From the NCBI GenBank assembly GCA_947584595.1, contig CANPWP010000010.1, positions 1-59,315 of the forward strand: 59,315 nucleotides of DNA, written 5' to 3'. The stretch is from an uncultured Clostridia bacterium (GTDB lineage Bacteria > Bacillota > Clostridia > Oscillospirales > Acutalibacteraceae). Below are positions 43,363-51,839 of this stretch, in pieces (position 1 is the first letter of the stretch; each line of letters begins with the position of its first letter). The notes under the pieces are model-generated. The model did no database searches. It had not been told where the DNA came from and was given only the letters and a program-made list of their open reading frames with translations. The translations under genes were made by a program, and so were the position numbers.

Positions 43363-44469
43363 ATGAAAAAATTAGTTATATTTATAAAAAAGGAAATAGT
43401 AATGCTGCTGTCATTTGTGTTGGCAGCAGCATCTGCATTTTTTGTGAAGCCAAGTAAGGAATACATAGACTATATAGATTTTCGAACTTTAGCATTGTTG
43501 TTGAGTCTTATGATAATTATGGCAGGGTTAAACAAACTTGGTGTATTTAAATTATTGGCAGAAAAATTGCTTTGTAAGGTCAATACTTTGTTTGGTTTAG
43601 TGTTGACATTTGTTTTTCTGTGCTTTTTCAGTTCAATGTTAATTACAAATGATGTAGCACTTATTACTTTTGTACCATTTACGATAGTTACTTTTAAAAT
43701 GGCAGGAGAGAGCAATAAACTGATTTATACAGTTACCTTAGAAACTGTTGCGGCAAATCTCGGAAGTATGCTTACACCAATTGGCAATCCGCAAAACATA
43801 TATTTATTTTCTGCCTATAATATGAGTATATCGGACTTTTTTAAAACTATAGTCCCATATGCATTGCTTTCATTAGCTTTACTTATCATAGCAACAATTT
43901 TTGCAGGAACAAAAAAGGTAAGCGTCAGAAATACTTATGAATCTGAAAAAATAAATATCAAAATATTAGTTTTTTATACTTTAATGTTTATTTTAACGTT
44001 ATTAAGTGTTTTCAGAATAGTGCATTTTTTAATTCTCTTAGCATTAATACTTGTTGTGGTGTTTATTATAGACAAAAAAGTGTTTGCAAAAGTTGACTAC
44101 AGCTTGCTGTTGACTTTCGTATTTTTGTTTATTTTTATCGGAAACTTAGGAAACATTCCAAGTATAAGTGATTTTTTGCATAAGATTGTTGCAGGTAATG
44201 AGGTTATAACAGGAGTTATTACAAGTCAGGTGTTTTCTAATGTTCCCGCAGCAATACTTTTGTCCGGTTTTACAAATAATCCGTATACTCTTTTAATTGG
44301 AGTAAACCTTGGTGGATTAGGAACTATTATAGCTTCAATGGCAAGTTTGTTATCATTTAAATTTATCCAAAAAGAAAATGTGAAATTGTCAAAATATTTG
44401 CTTGTGTTTTCAGTAGTTAACATTATATTTTTAATTTTAAACTTATCCTTGTGGATAATAATTAAGTAA
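43363..44469 (+). CDS. SLC13/ArsB-type anion permease
   Basis: 368 residues with about ten membrane helices. The ion-transporter superfamily signatures are MLITNDVALITFVPF and ANLGSMLTPIGNPQNIYLF in the first half and TSQVFSNVPAAILLSGF and GVNLGGLGTIIASMASL in the second. The family includes citrate/dicarboxylate, sulfate and arsenite transporters; the substrate cannot be told. It is shorter than most ArsB proteins (about 430). It follows the degV-like gene by 34 bp. Confidence 0.88.
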   Translation: MKKLVIFIKKEIVMLLSFVLAAASAFFVKPSKEYIDYIDFRTLALLLSLMIIMAGLNKLGVFKLLAEKLLCKVNTLFGLVLTFVFLCFFSSMLITNDVALITFVPFTIVTFKMAGESNKLIYTVTLETVAANLGSMLTPIGNPQNIYLFSAYNMSISDFFKTIVPYALLSLALLIIATIFAGTKKVSVRNTYESEKINIKILVFYTLMFILTLLSVFRIVHFLILLALILVVVFIIDKKVFAKVDYSLLLTFVFLFIFIGNLGNIPSISDFLHKIVAGNEVITGVITSQVFSNVPAAILLSGFTNNPYTLLIGVNLGGLGTIIASMASLLSFKFIQKENVKLSKYLLVFSVVNIIFLILNLSLWIIIK

Positions 44470-44594
44470 ATACATTATAGGATTAATTTAAAAAAATATA
44501 CTAAATCACCTTTGTAATTGTCTTTGTGATACTTCTATAAATAACAAAACTTTTTATTTGGGGTATTTTTAAATTTAAAGAGTAATTTTTAAAG

Positions 44595-44629
44595 AAAAAA
44601 CGGTCTTGCGAAAATCAAGACCGTTTTTT
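44595..44629 (-). terminator. Terminator between converging genes
   Basis: AAAAAACGGTCTTG / CAAGACCGTTTTTT, 14-bp perfect stem, functional on both strands; lies between the permease (+) and the hydrolase (-). Confidence 0.85.
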
Positions 44630-44637
44630 GACTATTG

Positions 44638-45618
44638 TCAAATTCTCTCCTGTTTATCAACACAATGGTTTTTGCGGTTGATCCACTCTGTTGAAGCGTC
44701 CATTGCTGTACGGCAAGCGTTCGTCTGGTCGAGTGCATTAAGCATTACAAAATCATGAATTATCCCCTGTACCCGTATTGCCGTAACCTTAACACCGGCA
44801 CATCTGAGTTTTTCTCCAAAAGCCTCGCCCTCGCTGCGCAAAACATCTGCTTGACCATTTATAATCATAGTTTCGGGAAAACCTTTCAGGCAGTCCAAGC
44901 TTGCCCGAAGTGGAGAAGCGGTAATTTGATTTCTATCGGATTCACATTTGGTATACTGCCGCCAAAACCATTGCATACCTGCTCGATACAAATAGTAATT
45001 AACGGCAAATTTTCTGTAGGAGGGAGTATCAAAACAAGCATTTGTGACGGGATAATACAAAAGTAACTTTTGTATTTTAGGACCGTTTCTTTGCTCTGAT
45101 ATCAATACCATAGCTATTGCCATATTTCCGCCAACACTGTCACCTGCCACAGTCAAAGTATCACGGTTAATGTTAGGAAAGCGATTTCCGAGTATTTGAC
45201 ATAGATGCGAAAGTACAAAATAACATTGCTCAATTGAGACAGGATATTTCGCCTCAGGGGATCGGGTGTATTCCGGGAACACAACTAAAGAATTTGTCCT
45301 TGCTGCAAGCTCTCTGACAAGCTTTTCGTGAGTATGAAAGCTGCCGAATACCCAGCCTGCACCGTGAATATAAAAAATCACACTGCAAACAGGAAGAGAA
45401 TTTTTGGGTGTAACAAAATAAACGGGAATCGTACCCCATTTTCCTGTGTCAATTTCGCTGACCGAAATGTCAGCAGGATACATATATACAGGTGTATCCT
45501 GTGCTTTTTCCAAAACTTCTCGTCCCTGCTCGGGTGGTATTTGGAAAATTAGAGGCGGTACAGCACTTTGGTCGCAAACAGATTCAGCTGCCGCCTCTAA
45601 AGGAACACATCTTTTCAT
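44638..45618 (-). CDS. Alpha/beta hydrolase of the hormone-sensitive-lipase type
   Basis: 326 residues. Motifs are YIHGAGWVFGS (HGG-type oxyanion hole, with Ala in place of the second Gly), GDSVGGNMA (nucleophile Ser), INGQADVL (catalytic Asp) and GIIHDFVMLN (His). The family hydrolyses short esters. The ATG at 45618 has AAGGAGA upstream; an open frame to 45741 lacks a good site. The gene is visibly more GC-rich than its neighbours, suggesting acquisition. Substrate unknown. Confidence 0.92.
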   Translation of the reverse strand: MKRCVPLEAAAESVCDQSAVPPLIFQIPPEQGREVLEKAQDTPVYMYPADISVSEIDTGKWGTIPVYFVTPKNSLPVCSVIFYIHGAGWVFGSFHTHEKLVRELAARTNSLVVFPEYTRSPEAKYPVSIEQCYFVLSHLCQILGNRFPNINRDTLTVAGDSVGGNMAIAMVLISEQRNGPKIQKLLLYYPVTNACFDTPSYRKFAVNYYLYRAGMQWFWRQYTKCESDRNQITASPLRASLDCLKGFPETMIINGQADVLRSEGEAFGEKLRCAGVKVTAIRVQGIIHDFVMLNALDQTNACRTAMDASTEWINRKNHCVDKQERI

Positions 45619-45744
45619 AAAAAGTCTCCTTATTCTTCTTTCTCTCTTATAAGAATATGCTGAACATGGAGAATGGTTGAAAAGAAAAATCATTTGGTAT
45701 AAAAAATATAATTTATAAAAATTAAAATTTTTTAATTCCATTTA

Positions 45745-45773
45745 TTGACAAGCCTTTATTATTCCAATATAAT
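45745..45773 (+). promoter_or_regulatory. Consensus sigma-A promoter for the flavoprotein/AKR pair
   Basis: TTGACA (45745-45750), 17 bp, TATAAT (45768-45773): a perfect consensus promoter, about 68 bp before the GTG at 45841. Confidence 0.85.
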
Positions 45774-45840
45774 TATTTATACAGACGCTTTTATTTTAAT
45801 GACAGCGCCGAGTATAATAAATTTATAGGAGTATTTAACT

Positions 45841-46398
45841 GTGAGAAAAAATTTCGGAAAGAAAACTTGGTTTTATCCGCTGCCAGTTCTTATTGTTGGT
45901 ACTTATGATGAGAATGGTAAGCCTGACGCTATGAACGCTGCATGGGGCGGTATATATGATTCAAATCAAGTAGTACTTTGCCTTAGCGAAGGTCATAAAA
46001 CTACAAAGAACATTAAAATTAAAGGTGCATTTACTGTAAGTTTTGCAGATGCTGCTCATGTGGTGGAAGCAGATTATGTAGGAATAGTTTCTGCAAACGA
46101 TACAGATAATAAAATGGAAAAAGCGGGATTTAATACAATTAAAAGTGAATATGTTGATGCACCAATCATTAATGAATTGCCGTTGGCACTTGAATGTAAG
46201 CTTGTAAAAGTAAATGAAGACGGTAATATTATCGGAGAAATCGTCAATGTAAGTGCAGATGAAAGTATCTTAAATAATGATGGTAATATTGATCCTGCAA
46301 AGCTTCAGGCAATTGCATTTGACCCGGTTCAAAATACATATATTAAATTGGGTGAAAAGGTTGGCAACGCTTTTAAAGACGGGGCGCAGCTTATATAA
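45841..46398 (+). CDS. Flavin reductase-like (FMN-binding split-barrel) protein
   Basis: 185 residues. Shows the flavin reductase-like domain pattern: PLPVLIVGTYDENGKPDAMN, AAWGGIYDSNQVVLCLS, HKTTKNIKIKGAFTVSF. These bind FMN and may act as NAD(P)H:flavin oxidoreductases. Starts with GTG after TAGGAG. It is 24 bp upstream of the aldo/keto reductase gene and driven by the consensus promoter at 45745-45773, so the two are likely a redox pair. Confidence 0.9.
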   Translation: MRKNFGKKTWFYPLPVLIVGTYDENGKPDAMNAAWGGIYDSNQVVLCLSEGHKTTKNIKIKGAFTVSFADAAHVVEADYVGIVSANDTDNKMEKAGFNTIKSEYVDAPIINELPLALECKLVKVNEDGNIIGEIVNVSADESILNNDGNIDPAKLQAIAFDPVQNTYIKLGEKVGNAFKDGAQLI

Positions 46399-46422
46399 AA
46401 TTTATTAGGAGAATAAATTGGT

Positions 46423-47274
46423 ATGGAATTTATTACATTAAACAATGGAATAAAAATGCCTATGGAGGGATTTGGAGTATTTCAGGTTCCGGATCCCGTG
46501 CAATGTGAACAGTCAGTTATAAATGCAATCAGCAGTGGTTATCGTTTGATCGATACAGCAGCCGCTTATATGAACGAAGAAGCAGTAGGAGAGGCTATTC
46601 AAAAGTGCGGAGTCCTCAGGAGTGAACTGTTTATAACAACAAAACTTTGGGTTCAGGATGCAAACTTTGAAGCTGCCAAAATAGCAATTGATACCTCCCT
46701 TAAAAAGCTTGGACTTGATTATATTGATTTGTATCTTATACATCAGCCAATGGGAGATTATTACGGCGCATATCGTGCAATGGAAAATTATTATAAGGAT
46801 GGGAAAATTCGTTCTATCGGCGTTTGTAATTTTTACCCGGAACGTCTTGCTGATTTATGTATGAATGTAGAAGTTACGCCTGCAGTAAATCAGGTTGAAC
46901 TTCATCCTTTCTTTCAACAGGAAAAAGCACTTTTTACTATGAAAGAATTTAATGTTGTACCTGAAGCATGGGGACCGTTTGCTGAGGGTAATCACGGGAT
47001 TTTTACTCACCCTGTATTAACCTCTATCGGTGAAAAGTACGGTAAAACAGCGGCACAGGTTGCCCTGCGTTGGAATACACAGCGTGGTGTAGTTGTTATT
47101 CCAAAGTCTGTTCATAAAGAGCGTATGGAACAAAATATTGACATTTGGAATTTCACACTTAGCGATGAAGATATGCATGAGATTGCAAAGCTTGATTTAG
47201 GTCATAGCGAAATCGTAAACCACAGTGACCCTGAGTTTGTTAAAATGCTCAATAATATGAAAATACACGATTAA
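46423..47274 (+). CDS. Aldo/keto reductase
   Basis: NADPH-dependent carbonyl reductase of the 2,5-diketo-gluconate reductase type. 283 residues in a TIM barrel with LIDTAAAYMNEEAVGEAI (Asp and Tyr of the tetrad), FITTKLWVQD (Lys), YIDLYLIHQP (His), SIGVCNFYPERL and the C-terminal VVIPKSVHKERMEQN cofactor motif. AGGAGA is ten bases upstream. Substrate unknown. Confidence 0.95.
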   Translation: MEFITLNNGIKMPMEGFGVFQVPDPVQCEQSVINAISSGYRLIDTAAAYMNEEAVGEAIQKCGVLRSELFITTKLWVQDANFEAAKIAIDTSLKKLGLDYIDLYLIHQPMGDYYGAYRAMENYYKDGKIRSIGVCNFYPERLADLCMNVEVTPAVNQVELHPFFQQEKALFTMKEFNVVPEAWGPFAEGNHGIFTHPVLTSIGEKYGKTAAQVALRWNTQRGVVVIPKSVHKERMEQNIDIWNFTLSDEDMHEIAKLDLGHSEIVNHSDPEFVKMLNNMKIHD

Positions 47275-47287
47275 TATAAACAAGAAA

Positions 47288-47316
47288 AAAGTGTCGCAGA
47301 ATAACTGCGGCACTTT
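47288..47316 (-). terminator. Terminator between AKR and cotJ operons
   Basis: AAAGTGTCGCAG / CTGCGGCACTTT, one G-T pair, A-tract and T-rich flanks on both sides of the stem. Confidence 0.75.
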
Positions 47317-47332
47317 AATTTATAATATAAAA

Positions 47333-47956
47333 TTACTTTTTTCTTGTTTTCTTGAAGCAATTTGTATCAAATTCAGGGTTGAATGCATAGAAATTCTTTG
47401 AATCCAAATTGTCTGTTAAAATTCGCAGATTTTCACCAAATCTCTGGTAATGCACAACTTCTCTTTGTCTCAAGAAACGAATAGGGTCTATAACGTCATA
47501 ATCATCACAGAAACGAAGTATATTGTCATAGGTTGTTCTCGCTTTTTGCTCAGCGGCCAAATCCTCGTGAAGATCAGTTATAGCGTCGCCTTTGCTTTGA
47601 ATATATGCAGCAGTAAACGGTGTACCGCTTGCACTTTGAGGATAAATACCCGTAGTGTGGTCAACAAAATAAGTGTCAAAACCTGCTTTTTTAATTTCTT
47701 CTTCTGTTAATCCCTTTGTCAGCTGATAAACAATAGCTCCTATCATCTCCATATGACCGAGTTCTTCAGTGCCTATATCTGTAAGTGTGGCTTTAAGCTC
47801 AGGTAAAGGCATTGTAAATCTCTGAGATAAATATCTTAAAGAAGCTGCTAATTCACCGTCCGGACCTCCATATTGAGTAATAATTATTTTAGCGAGCTTC
47901 GGATTAGGTTTTTTAATGTTGACAGGGTACTGTAATTTCTTCTCATATACAAACAT
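47333..47956 (-). CDS. cotJC: Spore coat protein CotJC (manganese-catalase fold)
   Basis: 207 residues. Last gene of cotJABC, expressed in the mother cell during sporulation in Bacilli and Clostridia. It has the di-manganese catalase-like motifs IGTEELGHMEMIGAIVYQL and LRQREVVHYQRFGENL (E-x2-H pairs). The N-terminus MFVYEKKLQYPVN is typical. Its start codon overlaps the cotJB stop by one base. Presence of the operon implies that the host forms spores. Confidence 0.95.
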   Translation of the reverse strand: MFVYEKKLQYPVNIKKPNPKLAKIIITQYGGPDGELAASLRYLSQRFTMPLPELKATLTDIGTEELGHMEMIGAIVYQLTKGLTEEEIKKAGFDTYFVDHTTGIYPQSASGTPFTAAYIQSKGDAITDLHEDLAAEQKARTTYDNILRFCDDYDVIDPIRFLRQREVVHYQRFGENLRILTDNLDSKNFYAFNPEFDTNCFKKTRKK

Positions 47957-48207
47957 TATTTTTCACCCTCCTTTTCCCATGGCCATGGAGAATTTATCCA
48001 GTCCCAGTTATTTGTGTCTTCACTTTTTGTAAGCGGGCCGTAGGTTCTTTCATATTCTTCTCTCAGGGGCATGAGCATTTCTCTGTATTTTCTTATTTTT
48101 GCCAAAGTCTTTTCATCGTTTGGATGTGTATCTAAAAATATCTGCAAATCCAACATTGCAAATGAATAGGTTGAAATTTTTCTTAATAGTATTTGTCTTT
48201 TAGTCAT
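47956..48207 (-). CDS. cotJB: Spore coat protein CotJB
   Basis: 83 residues. The family pattern is RQILLRKISTYSFAMLDLQIFLDTHPND, followed by YGPLT and a Trp-rich end NWDWINSPWPWE. The ATG at 48207 follows AAGGTGG; a longer frame to 48327 lacks support. It overlaps cotJA by eight bases and cotJC by one. Confidence 0.93.
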   Translation of the reverse strand: MTKRQILLRKISTYSFAMLDLQIFLDTHPNDEKTLAKIRKYREMLMPLREEYERTYGPLTKSEDTNNWDWINSPWPWEKEGEK

Positions 48208-48406
48208 TTTTACCACCTTCACATTTACATCCGTAGAATGGCTTATCAAGACTTGGGAACATTGTTCCTGCTTCAAAGCCTTGCATGGGGTTATAAACCG
48301 CAGCGTTGTTTGGTTGAAACGGAACATATGCCATAGCTTCTACTGTATCGCTTGGCAGCGGAGATATTCCATACTGCTTAAATACAGCATTTTCATAAGA
48401 TTCCAT
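48200..48406 (-). CDS. cotJA: Spore coat-associated protein CotJA
   Basis: 68 residues: small, Pro- and aromatic-rich (AMAYVPFQ, YNPMQGFEAGTMFPSLDKPF), then YGCKCEGG at the C-terminus. This is the first gene of the coat operon. A strong AAGGAGAAG precedes the ATG, and a sporulation-type promoter is visible at 48454-48480. Confidence 0.92.
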   Translation of the reverse strand: MESYENAVFKQYGISPLPSDTVEAMAYVPFQPNNAAVYNPMQGFEAGTMFPSLDKPFYGCKCEGGKND

Positions 48407-48453
48407 AAAATCTTCTCCTTCCTTTTATTTGTGAGTTTATTAAAACTTCACTA

Positions 48454-48480
48454 TATAATATGCAGTATATTGGACAAAGT
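48454..48480 (-). promoter_or_regulatory. Sporulation (sigma-K-like) promoter of cotJABC
   Basis: On the minus strand AC, 16 bp, CATATTATA, matching the mother-cell sigma-K pattern AC-N16-CATAnnnTA. B. subtilis cotJ is read by sigma-E, which has a related -10, so the exact factor is uncertain. Confidence 0.5.
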
Positions 48481-48493
48481 TAAAAATTAAAGG

Positions 48494-48521
48494 TTGTTAT
48501 ATCTCAAAAATATGATACAAT
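48494..48521 (+). promoter_or_regulatory. Promoter of the DUF1624 operon
   Basis: TTGTTA (48494-48499), 16 bp, TGATACAAT with -10 at 48516-48521. It overlaps the back of the divergent cotJ promoter region. Confidence 0.5.
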
Positions 48522-48545
48522 AATAACAGATTGTAGGTATTTTTT

Positions 48546-49295
48546 ATGGAACAAATTAACACAAGATATAATTTAATAGATTCAGTTCGAGGTTTAGCCA
48601 TAATCAATATGGTTCTTTATCACTTGATGTATGATTTAGTTAGAATATTCAAAGTTGATATCGGCGGGTTTTCCGGATACGGAGTATATATATGGGAGCA
48701 GTTTATTTGCATAACTTTTATATTAATAAGCGGAATTTCATGGCATTTCAGCAGGCACAATTTAAGGCGCGGATTAATTGTTTTTGCTTGCGGCTGCGGT
48801 ATATCATTGTTTACATACCTGTTTATGCCCGAAGAATCCATTTGGTTTGGAATTTTAAATTTGCTTGGATTTGCAATGTTAATTACCATATTACTTGATA
48901 AGCACTTTAAAAAAATAAACCCTATTGCTGGTTTTATATTAAGTACTATTATTTTTTTTGTCACAAAGGGAGTAAGCCGAAAATTTATCGGCATTTTGGA
49001 TTTTCCTTTTTTAAATCTTCCTGAATTTTTATATTTAAACAGCTTGTTTGCATTTATGGGATTTCCCGGACAGGGGTTTACTTCAAGTGATTATTTTCCG
49101 TTAATACCATGGCTATTTTTATATTTTGCAGGATATTTTCTTTGGAGAATAATAAAAGACACAAAAGCAGAAAATTTAATGTTAATTAAGATACCCTTAC
49201 TTAACGTGATCGGTAAATACAGCTTTATAATTTACATTGTACATCAGCCTGTAATTTACGGAATACTGTATTTAATATTTAATTTTGTGATTTAA
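48546..49295 (+). CDS. DUF1624/heparan-alpha-glucosaminide N-acetyltransferase-like membrane protein
   Basis: 249 residues, about seven membrane helices. N-terminal DSVRGLAIINMVLYHLMYD and later ISGISWHFSRHNLRRGL match the DUF1624 acyltransferase-like family, whose eukaryotic relative HGSNAT moves acetyl groups across a membrane; GMYS-like IYIVHQPVIYG is near the C-terminus. It leads a compact operon with a methyltransferase, an SDR and a microprotein. Confidence 0.88.
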   Translation: MEQINTRYNLIDSVRGLAIINMVLYHLMYDLVRIFKVDIGGFSGYGVYIWEQFICITFILISGISWHFSRHNLRRGLIVFACGCGISLFTYLFMPEESIWFGILNLLGFAMLITILLDKHFKKINPIAGFILSTIIFFVTKGVSRKFIGILDFPFLNLPEFLYLNSLFAFMGFPGQGFTSSDYFPLIPWLFLYFAGYFLWRIIKDTKAENLMLIKIPLLNVIGKYSFIIYIVHQPVIYGILYLIFNFVI

Positions 49296-49319
49296 TTGTA
49301 AAATAAAAGAGATGAGAAA

Positions 49320-49949
49320 ATGAAATACTATAAATTAGTTCTTAATGCAAGAAATCCAAAAGGATTTTGGGGCAGAATGATGATAAGGTCAATGAATAAA
49401 GGGCATTACGGCGTTACAGGCTGGGGACTTGAGCATATTAGAATTAAAGACGATTTTACCATTCTTGATGTTGGCTGCGGCGGAGGAAAGACAGTTTTCA
49501 GATTAAGCGAAGTCGTGCCAAAGGGTAAAGTTTACGGCATAGATTATTCAGAAGCAGCAGTTAAAAAATCAAAAAAGCTAAATAAAAAGGGTATAAAAAA
49601 TAACAGGGTACAAATTGATAACGGCAGTGTTTCAAACTTGCCTTATAACGACAATATGTTTGACCTTGTAACAGCTGTTGAAACCTACTACTTCTGGCCT
49701 GACAAAATTAACGATTTAAAAGAAATTTACCGTACTTTAAAACCAAAGGGAAAGCTGTTGCTTATATTTGAAATGCTTCAAAGAGAAAACGAACCTAATA
49801 AATGGGCAGAGGTCGAAAAATTGGCAGAAATAAAAGCGCCAACGGAATCAGAAATAAGAGAAAATCTATTAAAAGCAGGTTTCAGTAATATCAAGACCTA
49901 TATAAAAGAAAACACAACTTGGCTTTGTGCAATAGGTGAAAAGGAGTAA
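49320..49949 (+). CDS. Class I SAM-dependent methyltransferase
   Basis: 209 residues. Motif I is ILDVGCGGGKTVFRLSE, acidic loop YGIDYS, and post-I/II elements NGSVSNLPYNDNMFDLVTAV. The domain is of the Methyltransf_11/25 type; the substrate is not evident. Residues 1-35 before motif I form a short helical cap. It follows the DUF1624 gene by 24 bp and precedes the SDR gene by two bases. Confidence 0.93.
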   Translation: MKYYKLVLNARNPKGFWGRMMIRSMNKGHYGVTGWGLEHIRIKDDFTILDVGCGGGKTVFRLSEVVPKGKVYGIDYSEAAVKKSKKLNKKGIKNNRVQIDNGSVSNLPYNDNMFDLVTAVETYYFWPDKINDLKEIYRTLKPKGKLLLIFEMLQRENEPNKWAEVEKLAEIKAPTESEIRENLLKAGFSNIKTYIKENTTWLCAIGEKE

Positions 49950-49951
49950 AT

Positions 49952-50719
49952 ATGAAAGCATTGATAACGGGAGCAAGCTCCGGAATCGGCAGAGATATTG
50001 CCAGATATTTGTCTGAAAAAGGCTATGATTTAATTCTTGTTGCAAGGCGTGAAGACAGATTACTGGAGCTTAAAAATCAGCTTAAAACAAATGTAAAAGT
50101 TATATCTCTTGACCTTTCAAAAACAGAAAACTGTTTTAAGCTTTATGAGATGACAAAAGATGCAAGTATAAATTTTCTTGTCAATAATGCAGGCTTTGGA
50201 GTATGCGGAAGATTTTGCGATACACCTCTTGAGGAAGAGTTAAGGCTTATAGATACAAACATAAAAGCTATGCATATTTTATTTAAACTTTACCTTAAAG
50301 ATATGGTAAAGAGAAACAGCGGATGTATTTTAAATGTAGGCTCTTCCGCAGGATTTATGGCCGGACCTGTATTTTCAAGCTATTATGCATCTAAAAATTA
50401 TGTTGTAAGAATGACGGAAGCAGTTTATGAAGAATTGAGAAAGGATAAAAGCAATGTGAAGTTAAGCGTGCTGTGCCCCGGACCTGTTAATACGGAATTT
50501 AATCAGGTCGCAAAGGTTAATTTTGCAATAGGGGGTCTTTCAAGCGAATATGTAGCAAAATATGCAGTTGAAAAAGCATTGAAAGGAAAGATGATAATTA
50601 TTCCGGGCAAGCTAATGAAGTTCACAAAATTTATTCAGCATTTCAGCAGTGAAAAGCTCACGACCAGAGTATCTTATTATATTCAGAAAAGGCGGAATGA
50701 AAGGAGTACAGTAAAATGA
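49952..50719 (+). CDS. Short-chain dehydrogenase/reductase
   Basis: 255 residues. Cofactor motif TGASSGIGRD at 7-16, Arg after the second strand (ARREDR, suggesting NADPH), NNAG, and the catalytic Ser-Tyr-Lys (VGSSAGF, YYASK). Family relatives (DltE/YqjQ-like) act on lipids or ketones. It overlaps the next short gene through ATGA. Confidence 0.94.
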   Translation: MKALITGASSGIGRDIARYLSEKGYDLILVARREDRLLELKNQLKTNVKVISLDLSKTENCFKLYEMTKDASINFLVNNAGFGVCGRFCDTPLEEELRLIDTNIKAMHILFKLYLKDMVKRNSGCILNVGSSAGFMAGPVFSSYYASKNYVVRMTEAVYEELRKDKSNVKLSVLCPGPVNTEFNQVAKVNFAIGGLSSEYVAKYAVEKALKGKMIIIPGKLMKFTKFIQHFSSEKLTTRVSYYIQKRRNERSTVK

Positions 50720-50805
50720 AAAAGTTTATTCTGTTAATCGGAGCCGTTTTAGGTATAGTATATTTTGCAAAAAAATATTTATATGGCGAAGAAGACGGCG
50801 TATAA
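50716..50805 (+). CDS. 29-residue membrane microprotein
   Basis: The ATG overlaps the SDR stop (ATGA), with AAAGGAG ten bases before it. The product starts MKKFILLIGAVLGIVYF, a single hydrophobic helix, and ends in an acidic tail (KKYLYGEEDGV). The arrangement indicates translational coupling. A terminator follows 14 bases later. No function is known; a small membrane partner or helper is plausible. Confidence 0.65.
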   Translation: MKKFILLIGAVLGIVYFAKKYLYGEEDGV

Positions 50806-50819
50806 TGTTTGAAAATTAA

Positions 50820-50857
50820 AGGCTTCTCAATTTAACTTGGTTGAGAAGCCTTAAGTT
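50820..50857 (+). terminator. Terminator of the DUF1624-SDR operon
   Basis: AAGGCTTCTCAA / TTGAGAAGCCTT, 12 bp perfect, followed by AAGTTTT. Confidence 0.8.
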
Positions 50858-50926
50858 TTAATCGAATAATTTACTTTTAAAATTATCAGTCATATCGTTA
50901 AGTTTTTGTATATCCGGATCTTTCAT
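50858..50926 (-). CDS. Possible 22-residue peptide
   Basis: An open stretch starting MKDPDIQKLNDMTDNFKSKL. The composition looks protein-like, but the ribosome site (GGATTT at 14 bases) is poor. Otherwise the 335 bp between 50805 and 51141 contains two terminators and nothing else I can identify. Confidence 0.2.
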   Translation of the reverse strand: MKDPDIQKLNDMTDNFKSKLFD

Positions 50927-51059
50927 ATAAATAAAAATTAAATCCAGTCAAAAACAACGGAGAGTAATAAAAAACAATAGCAATTATATATTTTCATAAT
51001 CCATTTCTACAACAATAAATATATGATATTTAATAATAAAGTAATATTATTATAAAAAA

Positions 51060-51090
51060 TCGGCACTGGAAAAAGTGCCGAATTTTGTAA
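51060..51090 (-). terminator. Terminator of the CofE-like gene
   Basis: TCGGCACT / AGTGCCGA with a GGAAAA loop, flanked by AAAA and TTTT; 50 bp beyond the minus-strand stop at 51141. Confidence 0.6.
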
Positions 51091-51140
51091 TATTTTATTG
51101 TATATATTTCCAAAATAGTGTATAATAGAATTATAATAAT

Positions 51141-51839
51141 TTATGATTTTTTTCTTATTAAAATAATCGGAGTTGTTTCGTGACCCTGACCGCAGGGGTT
51201 GTCGCTGATAAGTCCTAAAAGTTCTTCTTCGCTTAAATTAATGTCTGAAGAATAACCCAGAATCTCCTGACCCAAGTCATTGGCATCAACTATCATACAG
51301 CTCATACCCAGCTTTTCTTTAATTTCATCGCAAACGCCTGAGGGGTTTTCAGGGTTCTCAATGCCGATATCTCTGTATTCTTCCCAGACATGGTCATAAA
51401 ATCCGTCAAGACCTGATACTTCTTGTCCGACAATTTCGTAAAAAATACCCTTTTTACCAAATATTTTGCAAATGCCTCCTGCAAAGCTTGCCCAAAGCAC
51501 TTTTGGCAGACCTACTTTTGTGATTGCATACTGCATTTTAATTGTTTCTCCGACACCAACGCCCGTTGTGGGGTGAGAAGCAAATTTAGAAAGTAATTTA
51601 GCCCAAAAGCCTATTTTAAGGTCTTCTCTTTTTACAACTCTGTTTTGGCAAAGGGCAATAATTTTTTCGCTGGAAGAAACGATATCGCCATCTTCATAAA
51701 TGGGGGAAACATATTTTTTAAATATTTCAATATAATCTTCGCCCTGCTTTACAAAATGTGTTTTTATGGCATGGCGCATATATGTAGTGCCGTTTACGGT
51801 AATTTCAACATTTTTTCCTTCGTTTGCAACAAATTCCAT
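51141..51839 (-). CDS. Coenzyme F420-0:L-glutamate ligase-like domain protein
   Basis: 232 residues matching the F420 ligase (CofE-type) domain: THFVKQGEDYIEIFKKYV, DGDIVSSSEKIIALCQNR and a nucleotide-site region (IVGQEVSGLDG, SCMIVDANDLGQEILG). Clostridia generally do not make F420, and no other F420 genes are in the window, so the role is probably different. GGAGGTAA precedes the ATG. Monocistronic. Confidence 0.85.
   Translation of the reverse strand: MEFVANEGKNVEITVNGTTYMRHAIKTHFVKQGEDYIEIFKKYVSPIYEDGDIVSSSEKIIALCQNRVVKREDLKIGFWAKLLSKFASHPTTGVGVGETIKMQYAITKVGLPKVLWASFAGGICKIFGKKGIFYEIVGQEVSGLDGFYDHVWEEYRDIGIENPENPSGVCDEIKEKLGMSCMIVDANDLGQEILGYSSDINLSEEELLGLISDNPCGQGHETTPIILIRKKS

Noticed and set aside
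45619..45741. A longer N-terminus for the alpha/beta hydrolase
   Set aside because: The extension is AT-rich, lacks family similarity and has no ribosome site, unlike the ATG at 45618.
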